From assembly GCF_000424585.1 (NCBI RefSeq), contig NZ_AUKE01000005.1:124001-188000 (forward strand): DNA of 64,000 nucleotides, written 5' to 3'. Each line of letters opens with the position of its first letter. Positions within the stretch are counted from its first letter, which is position 1. A program made the translations under genes and the position numbers. The notes below the pieces were generated by a model. It worked only from the letters and a program-made list of their open reading frames with translations, did no database searches and had not been told where the DNA came from. This DNA comes from Butyrivibrio sp. MC2013. Its GTDB lineage: Bacteria > Bacillota > Clostridia > Lachnospirales > Lachnospiraceae. Shown here one piece after another: positions 26,614-34,053 of the stretch.

Positions 26614-28602
26614 TAGCATCGGTATAAGATCCGTGAGGAAATAGCTGTAACGGAAATCATTGGATACAGGAGTAGCTATCATGACAGTGCCCATGATAAA
26701 GAGGGGAAGAAGTGCTATGAGCGCATGATCTCTGCTTTCCTTTCGTCTAAGGCAAGCCGCAAATGATAATAGGAGCAGGTAAAAGGCTGTGCCCATACAG
26801 AAAAAATGACTGTAAATAGGCATCAGATCCCCCAGCTTCAAAGCTATCTCCTTGACCTTGATAAGGAGCTTGCCTGGAAGGCCATAGATCAGCCACTTCT
26901 GGCCAAGGCCCAGAGGGTTATCACATATGCCCTCTCCATAGGCTACGGTATATCCATTATCATCTTCAGGATTATCCGGGAACCAGTATCCACAGGTCAT
27001 ATCCCTGTACGCCTTAATATATTCAAAGGGATATGTAAGGCCCGTTTCTATAAAGGCATGGATACATTGAGATCGTCTGTCTGTGAGGACCTCAGGGTGT
27101 CCTGCTCTTACCAGTTCCTTGATATTATCAGCAAAGCCCGGAACATAGAGCCTGTCTATGAGGCTGATATCCATCATGCTCTCTGCAAGCTGTCGCGTCT
27201 CAGCTGTCAGCTCCTTACCATCATATATCACCCTGGCAAATAGCTGAAGGGGAATAGCCAGATTTTCCACAATGTCAGGCCCCGGAGTCTCTACTCCTTC
27301 TCCATTGGCATTAGGTATGAAATAATATCTCACAGGAAGGACCAGGATAAGGGCCAGGCCCCAGGCTGCCATGAGAAGGCCTATGGTCTTTCTCACAGCC
27401 TTTCCTTTGCGAAGCTTTATTATTCCCCATATCAGGAGCACGGGGAGCATTGCGATCATGGCAAATCTTCCATTGGATCTAAAGAGATTAACACCTGCAA
27501 AGGACAGGCAGTGGATAATAAGGTCCCTGATAAATGAAGCTCTGTTATAGTCTGTACCGCCCTTAGTAGCAGTGCTTTCATCATGGCTCGTTGCAGCAAC
27601 ATCGCCAGAAGCTGCAATGCTGACTTGTGACAAGAGTCTGAAAAGACTGCTGGCATATAGTAGTACAAGCCCTGCAAAGAAAATATCCTTCCACATACTC
27701 ACAGCAAAAACAGCCTGGAATGGCAACAGCGCAAAAAAGGCAATAGAAAGGATGACAAAGATCCTGCGCACTCTATACTGATATATAGTCATAATAAAGT
27801 ATGAGTAAATAAGAGCCATCATCAACATCTGAAAGAAGGTATATAAAGCAACGCCTTCCATAAGTGAAGCCCCAAATCCCTCTGAGATGCGGATAAAAAG
27901 GCCTATGATAAAGGTATGTGCCATAGGATGATGGTTGGAATAGGGCTTTACACCTATTGCCTGCTCTATCTGATTGATACTGTCCGGTGTGAGGATACCG
28001 GGATATTCATAGAGATATATTGGAAGATAGCAGATGATGATAATAACAAAGGATATGAGGAAAACTTTCGCCGAGCTGTTTATCAACTTCTTCTTTGCCC
28101 TGAGATGGCCTGTTTTTGAGCCTTCTTTTTCCTTAGCGCTGTTATCTTCATTATCTATATCCCGGGTGCGTTCATATATAAAGAAGTCTCTATTCCCATA
28201 GAATTTAAATATGCTTTTAACGCAACGATCAAAGAGGAAATATAAACCGCAAAAGCTGATAAGGATCACAACAGCCTTAAAGAGAATGTTGTCGTAAGAG
28301 GCAGACAGGCTCTCGCCCTTATAGAAAACATAAAGAAAACTATACAGAGCAGAAAGTATGTGGCTAGAAGCATATCCCTTCCTACCCGCATAGCTGTCGG
28401 AAGCTCTTATAAGAAGCACAAAGGCTGCATATAAAGGAAGCAGCAGGATGTTGGCTGCTCCAAGATCAGTAATGAGCGCTACTGCCCATACCATGATAAA
28501 AGCTATTATGTACACATAATAAGAGACAGACCGCAAAGAGCTGTCCGCCTCCCCATTTTCAGTCTCGATTATGGGATCTTGTCCGAACTTTATTCTCTTC
28601 AT
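26551..28602 (-). CDS. DUF6020-type polytopic membrane protein
   Basis: 683 residues with about 12-14 hydrophobic spans. The first large loop has YLYEYPGILTPDSINQ and SNHHPMAHTF, the conserved features of DUF6020 proteins, which resemble GT-C membrane glycosyltransferases (acidic loop after the first spans). Such enzymes use lipid-linked sugars outside the membrane. It lies directly downstream of the dehydrogenase gene (29-base gap, same direction) and behind GGAGACAGATC. Its last 21 codons overlap the LysR 3' end tail to tail. The catalytic role is inferred only. Confidence 0.72.
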   Translation of the reverse strand: MKRIKFGQDPIIETENGEADSSLRSVSYYVYIIAFIMVWAVALITDLGAANILLLPLYAAFVLLIRASDSYAGRKGYASSHILSALYSFLYVFYKGESLSASYDNILFKAVVILISFCGLYFLFDRCVKSIFKFYGNRDFFIYERTRDIDNEDNSAKEKEGSKTGHLRAKKKLINSSAKVFLISFVIIIICYLPIYLYEYPGILTPDSINQIEQAIGVKPYSNHHPMAHTFIIGLFIRISEGFGASLMEGVALYTFFQMLMMALIYSYFIMTIYQYRVRRIFVILSIAFFALLPFQAVFAVSMWKDIFFAGLVLLYASSLFRLLSQVSIAASGDVAATSHDESTATKGGTDYNRASFIRDLIIHCLSFAGVNLFRSNGRFAMIAMLPVLLIWGIIKLRKGKAVRKTIGLLMAAWGLALILVLPVRYYFIPNANGEGVETPGPDIVENLAIPLQLFARVIYDGKELTAETRQLAESMMDISLIDRLYVPGFADNIKELVRAGHPEVLTDRRSQCIHAFIETGLTYPFEYIKAYRDMTCGYWFPDNPEDDNGYTVAYGEGICDNPLGLGQKWLIYGLPGKLLIKVKEIALKLGDLMPIYSHFFCMGTAFYLLLLSFAACLRRKESRDHALIALLPLFIMGTVMIATPVSNDFRYSYFLTDLIPMLLLLPVLAGEVMKPLAGIVQK

Positions 28603-28631
28603 GATCTGTCTCCGTTAATTATACGAGGAAG

Positions 28632-29948
28632 TTATAGCCTCCAATATTCGTATTCAGGCGCTGTATAATCCTTCCTGTCGTAGATGCCCTTCAGATCCAG
28701 GAATATCCTGGTCTTGTTGGAAGCATTAAAGAAGGATGCGATCTTCTCTCTTGTATAAGGTACGAATTCCTTGTGAGCTACTGCCACGATCACAGCATCC
28801 ATATCCTTAACATCATCCATACTGTTGAACTTGATGCCATAAAGGCGCTCTGCTTCATCAGCATCCGCCTCAGGATCTACAACAACAGGAGTAATACCAT
28901 ACTCCAAAAGCTCATTATAGATATCGATAACCTTGGTATTTCTGGTGTCAGGGCAGTTCTCCTTGAAGGTGAAGCCCAGGATAGCTACTTTGGCACCCTT
29001 AACAGCAATATCTCCTGCGATCAGCTTCTTGACACAGGACTCAGCAATATACTTGCCCATGTCATCATTGATCCTTCTGCCGGAGAGGATAATCTGTGAA
29101 TGATATCCCAGCTGCTCAGCCTTATATGTGAGGTAGTAAGGATCAACGCCAATGCAGTGTCCGCCTACGAGACCGGGCTGGAAAGAAAGGAAATTCCACT
29201 TGGTACCTGCTGCCTTCAGCACTGCCTGAGTATCTATACCCATACGGTTAAAGATCATGGACAGCTCATTCATGAATGCGATATTGATGTCACGCTGGCT
29301 GTTCTCAATAACCTTTGCAGCTTCTGCAGTCTTGATATTCTCTGCCTTATATACACCTGCCAGTGCAACCAGTGAATAAACCTTGGCTACCTGGTCAAGA
29401 GTCTCCTCATCCATACCGGATACAATCTTTACGATTGTATCAAGTCTGTGTACCTTATCGCCGGGATTGATCCTCTCAGGTGAATAGCCCACCTTGAAAT
29501 CAACTCCGCACTTAAGTCCGGACTCCTCTTCAAGAATAGGAACACATATATCTTCTGTAACGCCGGGATATACGGTTGACTCATATACTACAATCGAACC
29601 CTTAGTGAGATACTTACCAAGAGTACGGCTTGCTCCTTCTACCGGAGTAAGATCAGGTGTATGATCATCATTTACAGGTGTAGGTACTGCAACTATATGG
29701 AACTTGCACTCCCTGAGTTTTTCAGGATCAGCTGTGAATTCTACTGATGTCTCCTTTATGGCATCATCACCAACTTCTCTGGTGGGATCTATACCCTGCT
29801 TGTAGAGCTCAACCTTGGCTGCATTAAAATCATAGCCTACAACCTTAATCTTCTTGGCATAAGCAACCGCAATAGGCATACCTACATAGCCAAGGCCTAC
29901 AAGTGACAGTTTCTCTTCGCCGGACAGAAGTTTCTCATATAAGTCCAT
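28632..29948 (-). CDS. tviB: TviB/WbpO-like UDP-N-acetylhexosamine 6-dehydrogenase
   Basis: 438 residues. It has [17 protein letters not shown] (NAD-binding), [18 protein letters not shown], and [14 protein letters not shown] with the catalytic Cys of UDP-sugar dehydrogenases. The run [18 protein letters not shown] and [13 protein letters not shown] are typical of TviB/WbpO, which oxidise UDP-GlcNAc or UDP-GalNAc at C6 to the uronic acid. Together with the WbpP/TviC-like epimerase it would supply UDP-GalNAcA for the glycan. ATG 29948 follows GGAGGATAATTACA. The upstream region is the structured element at 30009-30184. Confidence in the family is high; exact substrate order is unknown. Confidence 0.88.
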   Translation of the reverse strand: MDLYEKLLSGEEKLSLVGLGYVGMPIAVAYAKKIKVVGYDFNAAKVELYKQGIDPTREVGDDAIKETSVEFTADPEKLRECKFHIVAVPTPVNDDHTPDLTPVEGASRTLGKYLTKGSIVVYESTVYPGVTEDICVPILEEESGLKCGVDFKVGYSPERINPGDKVHRLDTIVKIVSGMDEETLDQVAKVYSLVALAGVYKAENIKTAEAAKVIENSQRDINIAFMNELSMIFNRMGIDTQAVLKAAGTKWNFLSFQPGLVGGHCIGVDPYYLTYKAEQLGYHSQIILSGRRINDDMGKYIAESCVKKLIAGDIAVKGAKVAILGFTFKENCPDTRNTKVIDIYNELLEYGITPVVVDPEADADEAERLYGIKFNSMDDVKDMDAVIVAVAHKEFVPYTREKIASFFNASNKTRIFLDLKGIYDRKDYTAPEYEYWRL

Positions 29949-30292
29949 TGTAATTATCCTCCGTATTATACGTATCTCCTCAAAAATGACCGTTATATAT
30001 TATGAGGTAGGTGTCAAAAGTTCCTTTTGACACCTTATGACTAACGGATTGTTCCGTTTCTTCGAAACTCTCACAATCCTAAAACATTCGCAAATCCGCA
30101 CTACGTGCTACTTTGCTCATGTTTTGCGGGTCATAAATTCATATTCGATTTCGAGCAAGCTCGAATCGAAATGACTTTTGACCCTTATTTCATATTATCC
30201 CAGTCACAATTATTTATCTTAAGACATGCAGGGGATTAAGTCAAACAAAGTAATAAATCATGACATTGATTTGACAAAATGCATCCATGCAT
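29949..30292. other. 345-base intergenic region: structured element plus duplicated gene end
   Basis: No gene is seen. From left to right it holds the ribosome site of the dehydrogenase gene, a run of strong hairpins (30009-30184, listed separately), about 70 bases of AT-rich sequence without clear signals, and the first copy of a 23-base direct repeat. A TATAAT at 29963-29968 is too close to the ribosome site to be a convincing promoter. Confidence 0.7.
30009..30184. repeat. Highly structured intergenic element with imperfect terminal inverted repeats (MITE/REP-like or structured RNA)
   Basis: Consecutive hairpins: a perfect 12-bp stem with 3-base loop (30009-30035, GGTGTCAAAAG and its complement); a 6-bp stem (30043-30058); a long stem of AAAACAT and GCAAA paired with TTTGC and ATGTTTT plus an apical GCAC/GTGC (30081-30125); and an 11-bp stem with one bulge (30144-30170). 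GGGTCA (30128-30133) can close over the last stem with TGACCC (30179-30184). The left end GGTGTCAAAAG and the right end CTTTTGACCC are near-complementary termini. This resembles a miniature mobile or REP-type element more than a simple terminator. Copy number elsewhere is unknown. Confidence 0.6.
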
Positions 30293-30315
30293 TCATGACA
30301 TTGATTTGACAAAAT
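30258..30315. repeat. Tandem duplication of the 3' end of the AAA+ gene (two 23-base copies)
   Basis: A 23-base sequence occurs at 30258-30280 and again at 30293-30315. The second copy encodes the last codons and stop of the AAA+ protein (VKSMS-stop). The first lies just beyond the stop and is non-coding. The 12-base spacer contributes to an ATGCAT-CC-ATGCAT palindrome. This looks like a recent slippage or recombination duplication of 35 bases. Confidence 0.85.
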
Positions 30316-31663
30316 CCTCCAGCTTGAAGGTCATCAGTTCTTTATCAGAGAGTGCTGCCAGATCCTCTGCAATCCTGTCAGCCTGCCTGGTCATGGCCTT
30401 TTCAAAAAGGTTCCTGACCATTCTGCCGTTTCCAAAATTCCTATCCTTGTGAGCGCACTTGTCTTCAAAGGCCTTGTAAAGGTACTGCCTGCAGCTGTCA
30501 TCCAGAATAAAGCTGTTCTCCTCGCAAAGAGATTCCATGATAGCCAGCAGTTCCCCTGCATCGTAATCTTTAAATTCTATGAATTTATTAAATCTGGAGC
30601 GGAGCCCCGGATTGGAATTAATAAAATCTCCCATAAGCTCCGTATAGCCGGCGACTATGACAATGAGGTCCTCTCTGTTATCTTCCATGGCCTTCAGGAT
30701 GGTATCTATGGCTTCCTGGCCGTAGTCCTGCTCGCCCTTGACCAGAGTGTAAGCTTCATCTATAAAGAGTATGCCCCCCTTGGCTTCTTCGATCTTCTCC
30801 TGGGTCTTGATGGCAGTCTGACCCACATAGCCTGCAACAAGGCCTGCCCTGTCCACTTCCACAAGATGGCCCCTAGACAACACTCCAAGGTCATGATATA
30901 TGGCAGCCAGAGTCCTGGCCACTGTGGTCTTGCCTGTTCCGGGATTACCGGAAAAGACCAGGTGCATAGACATCTCAGGCTGTCTGATACCCTTTTCCTT
31001 CCTGATCTTGCGTACACGGATGAGATTAATAAGAGATGATACCTCAGATTTCACAGCAGAGAGTCCTATCATTTTATAAAGACTCTCTATGCTTTCCTGC
31101 TTATCATCTGCTTTATCTACAGCCTCAAACGATGGCTTATCTTTGCTTTCTATGGCACTTGCCCCAGCACTTGTCTTCGAAAGCTCTTTTCCGGCGTATT
31201 CCCTAAGCCCCATAAGGAAGCTTGACATGCCACGTATCTCACGCTCATCCAGCCTTACATCAGCTCCTATAAGAGCGTTTCCCATAGCTTCAAATACATC
31301 TATATACATTTTATAGCGGGGATAGACCTTGCTGCCGGGCTTTAGCTTTTTTGCATCATCCCTCACCAGATAGCTAAAGGAATAAGGTATCTCGGACATA
31401 AAGTCAGGATCTTTATTCTGCAAAAGAAGAGCATCCGCTTCAGTCCATTCTGCTTCCAGCAGCTCATTTATCAGTTTAAGCTCATTCTTATCGATCTTAC
31501 CATCTGCAGATGCCAGACCGGTCAGGTAACGAAAGATCTCATAGTCAAACCATTCCAGATTGGAATCTTTTGGATCCTCCTGCCTGGCTCCCAGCCTGCC
31601 GCTGTCCATAAGCCTGTATTCGCTCTTTAATATCTTTATCTTCTCTATGACATCCTTATCCAT
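30293..31663 (-). CDS. CbbX/SpoVK-type AAA+ ATPase with N-terminal TerB-like domain
   Basis: 456 residues. An N-terminal helical region (about 40-160, with ASADGKIDKNELKLI) resembles TerB-like metal-binding domains. A variable linker (160-190) precedes an AAA+ module with Walker A GNPGTGKTT (239-247), pore loop GYVGQTA (278-284), Walker B ILFIDEAY (298-305) and the arginine-finger region NSNPGLRSRFNKF. This CbbX-type module drives remodelling of protein clients; CbbX itself reactivates Rubisco. A second, closely related ATPase lies at 36601-37779. The two bracket an alcohol dehydrogenase, pflA and pflB. ATG follows GGAGGATGAG. The client protein is unknown. Confidence 0.87.
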   Translation of the reverse strand: MDKDVIEKIKILKSEYRLMDSGRLGARQEDPKDSNLEWFDYEIFRYLTGLASADGKIDKNELKLINELLEAEWTEADALLLQNKDPDFMSEIPYSFSYLVRDDAKKLKPGSKVYPRYKMYIDVFEAMGNALIGADVRLDEREIRGMSSFLMGLREYAGKELSKTSAGASAIESKDKPSFEAVDKADDKQESIESLYKMIGLSAVKSEVSSLINLIRVRKIRKEKGIRQPEMSMHLVFSGNPGTGKTTVARTLAAIYHDLGVLSRGHLVEVDRAGLVAGYVGQTAIKTQEKIEEAKGGILFIDEAYTLVKGEQDYGQEAIDTILKAMEDNREDLIVIVAGYTELMGDFINSNPGLRSRFNKFIEFKDYDAGELLAIMESLCEENSFILDDSCRQYLYKAFEDKCAHKDRNFGNGRMVRNLFEKAMTRQADRIAEDLAALSDKELMTFKLEDFVKSMS

Positions 31664-31686
31664 CTCATCCTCCGGGAAAGGCTATA

Positions 31687-32859
31687 TCAGACAGCATTCC
31701 TATAAATAACCTTAACAGCTTCTGTATCAAGAGGCCTGATCCTCGACAGGCAGACAGTGCCCTTCATTGTCGCATCCATTGCCAGGGCTTCAATATCATC
31801 ATCGCTTACCTTGAGCCCCAGCTCTGTAAGGCTTACAGGCATCCCTATGCTCTTAAAATATGCCACAGTCTCATCTATAGCCATGGTTGCAGCCTTGTCA
31901 TCATCCCCTTCTACAATGCCCCAGACCTTCCTGCCAAAGCCTGCAAATCTGGGCAGAGTATCCTTGTAGAGCTCCTTTGCCCAGGAGCCCCAGACTGCAG
32001 AGAGAGAGGCTCCATGGGTAACATCGTAGCGTGCAGATAGAGCATGTCCCAACTTGTGAACAGAGAAATCCTTGCCTCTTCCGCATTCTGTAAGATTATT
32101 ATGTGACAGGCTTGATGCCCAGAAAACCTCACTCATAGCGTCATAGTCGGAAGGATCGTCAACTATCTTTTTGCCATTTCTGATGACTGTGCGAAGGAGT
32201 CCCTCTGCAATCTCATCTGTCATCTCGCAGTGACTATCAGGGATAAAATATCTCTCCATGGTATGCATCATGATATCAGTCACGCCTGCTGCCAGCTGCC
32301 AATGCGGTAAAGTCATGCCAAGAGCTGGATCCACTATGGCAAATCTGCATCTGTTAAAGTCAGTATTGATGCCTGCCTTTTTGCCTATGGCTTCATTGGT
32401 CAGGACTGCTGAATCGCTCATCTCGCTTCCTGCTGCCGCAATAGTCAGCACAGCTCCCACAGGAAGTGATCTGACAAGAGGCTCCCTGCGGGTCCAGAGA
32501 TCCCAAAGCTCCTTGTCTGGATTAGCAGCTCCGTGGGCTATAGCTTTGGCTGTATCAATGGCACTACCGCCTCCTATAGCTATTATCATATCAGCTTCAA
32601 AAGAAAGGGCCTCTTTTACGCCGTTCACCGCATGCTCAAGGGTGGGATTAGGCTTGGCACCTCCATATTCTTTATAAGAGACTCCGGCTGCTTCCAGCGA
32701 CTTTTCAACCCTTTCCAAAAGTCCGCTTTTAACCACGCTTCCCTTACCATATACCAGGAGAGCTCGCCTTCCGTATTTGACAGCAGTTTCGCCTGTCCCA
32801 TCTTCAACATCTCTTCCAAATATGACCTCTGTAGGTGCATAGAATCTAAAATTATCCAT
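31687..32859 (-). CDS. Iron-containing alcohol dehydrogenase (butanol dehydrogenase-like)
   Basis: About 390 residues from ATG 32859 (MDNFRFYAPTEVIFGRD), behind GAGG seven bases upstream. It has the nucleotide-binding AIGGGSAIDTAKAIAHGA, MMHTMERYF and VHKLGHALSARYDVTHGASLS, whose histidines and Asp bind the metal in group III dehydrogenases. It is closest in feel to NAD(P)H-dependent butanol/aldehyde reductases (BdhA/YqhD) that dispose of reducing power in fermentation. The frame is open for 55 more codons upstream, through a strong hairpin and a Cys-rich stretch, but no ribosome site supports that start. Upstream control signals are unusual (32998-33116). Confidence 0.87.
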   Translation of the reverse strand: MDNFRFYAPTEVIFGRDVEDGTGETAVKYGRRALLVYGKGSVVKSGLLERVEKSLEAAGVSYKEYGGAKPNPTLEHAVNGVKEALSFEADMIIAIGGGSAIDTAKAIAHGAANPDKELWDLWTRREPLVRSLPVGAVLTIAAAGSEMSDSAVLTNEAIGKKAGINTDFNRCRFAIVDPALGMTLPHWQLAAGVTDIMMHTMERYFIPDSHCEMTDEIAEGLLRTVIRNGKKIVDDPSDYDAMSEVFWASSLSHNNLTECGRGKDFSVHKLGHALSARYDVTHGASLSAVWGSWAKELYKDTLPRFAGFGRKVWGIVEGDDDKAATMAIDETVAYFKSIGMPVSLTELGLKVSDDDIEALAMDATMKGTVCLSRIRPLDTEAVKVIYRNAV

Positions 32860-32997
32860 GATATACCTCGCTTTACAATAGCAAACCTCACCCGGACAAT
32901 CCCAACATGTTGATATAGATCCGGATTCAAAATCCCGGCTGCAGATCATTTTTTTACGTATTCTATAATACCATTTATAAGCTATGGGATAAAAGGA

Positions 32998-33026
32998 AAA
33001 TGCCGCATTGGCAAGATGCGGCATTT
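32998..33026 (-). terminator. Hairpin in the alcohol dehydrogenase leader (attenuator or pflA terminator)
   Basis: A perfect 11-bp stem (32998-33008 with 33016-33026, core ATGCCGCAT) with a 7-base loop, followed on the minus strand by TTCCTTTTAT. It ends pflA transcripts, but it also lies about 60 bases after the candidate dehydrogenase promoter, so it could act as an attenuator. Confidence 0.6.
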
Positions 33027-33060
33027 CAGGTAGGAGATTTTTTAATGACTATATATGTGA

Positions 33061-33116
33061 TTTGTTAGTTCCATCTAACAAAGATGATGTTAGCATAGAC
33101 TAACTCATTCCGTCAA
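33061..33116 (-). promoter_or_regulatory. Promoter with two GTTAG-N6-CTAAC operators
   Basis: On the minus strand TTGACG (33116-33111), 18 bases and TAACAT (33092-33087, preceded by TG) form a likely promoter. One inverted repeat GTTAG-N6-CTAAC lies across the -10 box (33089-33104). A second, extended to 8-bp arms (TTTGTTAG and CTAACAAA, 33061-33082), covers the start point. Their centres are 25 bases apart. The pair looks like tandem sites for one dimeric repressor. The arms resemble Rex half-sites, but the spacing is two bases longer than the Rex consensus. Confidence 0.6.
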
Positions 33117-33196
33117 GTCTTTTCTTTACTTATTTTTTTTTTTAACTCCCTACTTATCATCAGTATCGTAAGGTAGCTGCTGCAGAAGGCATAAAA

Positions 33197-33931
33197 TTAT
33201 TGAGCGCCCAGTATCCTGCGAGCGTTTTCCACGCGGTCGGCAGAAGGAGCCATAGTACCTTCAAGGCTATAGGGGATTCCCAGCTCCTTCCATTTGTAAG
33301 CTCCCAGATTGTGATAGGGTAATACTTCTACCTTTTCCACACCGGATAAGCTTCTTATAAACTCAGCTGTCTTCTCCAGAGCATTATCGTCATCTGTAAT
33401 ACCGGGCACCAGAACATGCCTTATCCAGATCTTCTTGCCATTATCAGACAGAAAGCGCAGGCAGTCCAGTATATTGCTGTTATCTTTGCCTGTGAGATCT
33501 CTGTGGGCTGCCGGGTCGATATGCTTGATATCAAAGAGAAAGAGATCAGTGAGCTCTATCAGCCTACTAAACTTCTCCATAAAGGCCTCGTCCCTGCTAA
33601 AGGGCTCTCCCGCAGTATCAAGACAGGTATTGATCCCCCTCTTATGAGCCTCCTCAAAGAGCTCTATGAGAAAGTCTATCTGAAGCAGAGCTTCTCCTCC
33701 GCTTACCGTAATGCCGCCGTCTTCGCCCCAGTATGAACGATATCTCTCTGCCTTATCAAGCAGCTCTGATGGTTCATAGTAGCTTACAGAATCTGTCTCC
33801 ATAGCCCAGGTATCTGCATTATGGCAATACCTGCAGCGCATCCTGCATCCCTGCAGGAATATGATAAATCTCACTCCCGGGCCATCAGAAGCCCCAAAAG
33901 TCTCTATGGAATGAACTGCTCCTTTGATCAT
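33197..33931 (-). CDS. pflA: Pyruvate formate-lyase activating enzyme (radical SAM)
   Basis: About 244 residues from ATG 33931 (MIKGAVHSIETFG), behind AAAAGG at 8 bases; the longer frame by 20 codons is not supported. GVRFIIFLQGCRMRCRYCHN carries the CxxxCxxC cluster that binds the iron-sulfur centre, and TVSGGEALLQ the SAM-binding GGE motif. PflA makes the glycyl radical in PflB using SAM under anoxia. It lies 123 bases downstream of pflB, separated from it by an intrinsic terminator, so it depends on read-through or its own promoter. Confidence 0.95.
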   Translation of the reverse strand: MIKGAVHSIETFGASDGPGVRFIIFLQGCRMRCRYCHNADTWAMETDSVSYYEPSELLDKAERYRSYWGEDGGITVSGGEALLQIDFLIELFEEAHKRGINTCLDTAGEPFSRDEAFMEKFSRLIELTDLFLFDIKHIDPAAHRDLTGKDNSNILDCLRFLSDNGKKIWIRHVLVPGITDDDNALEKTAEFIRSLSGVEKVEVLPYHNLGAYKWKELGIPYSLEGTMAPSADRVENARRILGAQ

Positions 33932-33998
33932 CCTTTTTGCCTTTTCCTTTTCACATAAATAGCCAGGGACAGTAGCGTCCCAAATGTTCAATAACTAT

Positions 33999-34038
33999 TA
34001 AAAAGAAGCGGGCATCAATATATTGACACCCACTTCTT
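33999..34038 (-). terminator. Intrinsic terminator after pflB
   Basis: AAGAAG (34003-34008) pairs with CTTCTT (34033-34038), and inner GGG/CCC and TCAAT/ATTGA pairs extend the stem across small mismatches. On the minus strand the stem is followed by TTTTTAATAG. It lies 16 bases beyond the pflB stop and separates pflB from pflA. Confidence 0.75.
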
Positions 34039-34053
34039 CTATAATTCATAAGA

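Larger units (their letters stand above)
32860..33196. other. 337-base intergenic leader between pflA and the alcohol dehydrogenase
   Basis: No separate gene is seen. Read on the minus strand it holds a possible promoter (33116-33087) with two related inverted repeats, a strong hairpin (33026-32998), an extended -10-like TGGTATTAT (-10 box 32970-32965) that could be a second promoter, a small GGATT/AATCC hairpin and the ribosome site of the dehydrogenase. A T-rich run at 33122-33143 is of unclear meaning. Confidence 0.65.

Noticed and set aside
29963-29968. TATAAT as promoter of the UDP-sugar dehydrogenase gene
   Set aside because: It lies immediately before the ribosome site and has no -35 match, so transcription would start inside the ribosome site.
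32860-33024. In-frame 55-codon N-terminal extension of the alcohol dehydrogenase, including a Cys-rich stretch
   Set aside because: No ribosome site precedes it, it crosses a strong hairpin, and the internal ATG at 32859 has a good site and the typical family N-terminus.
33061-33082. A Rex operator before the alcohol dehydrogenase
   Set aside because: The half-sites resemble TTGTTA, but the 6-base spacer makes the site 20 bases instead of 18, and the arms end in GTTAG. It is kept only as an unassigned operator.
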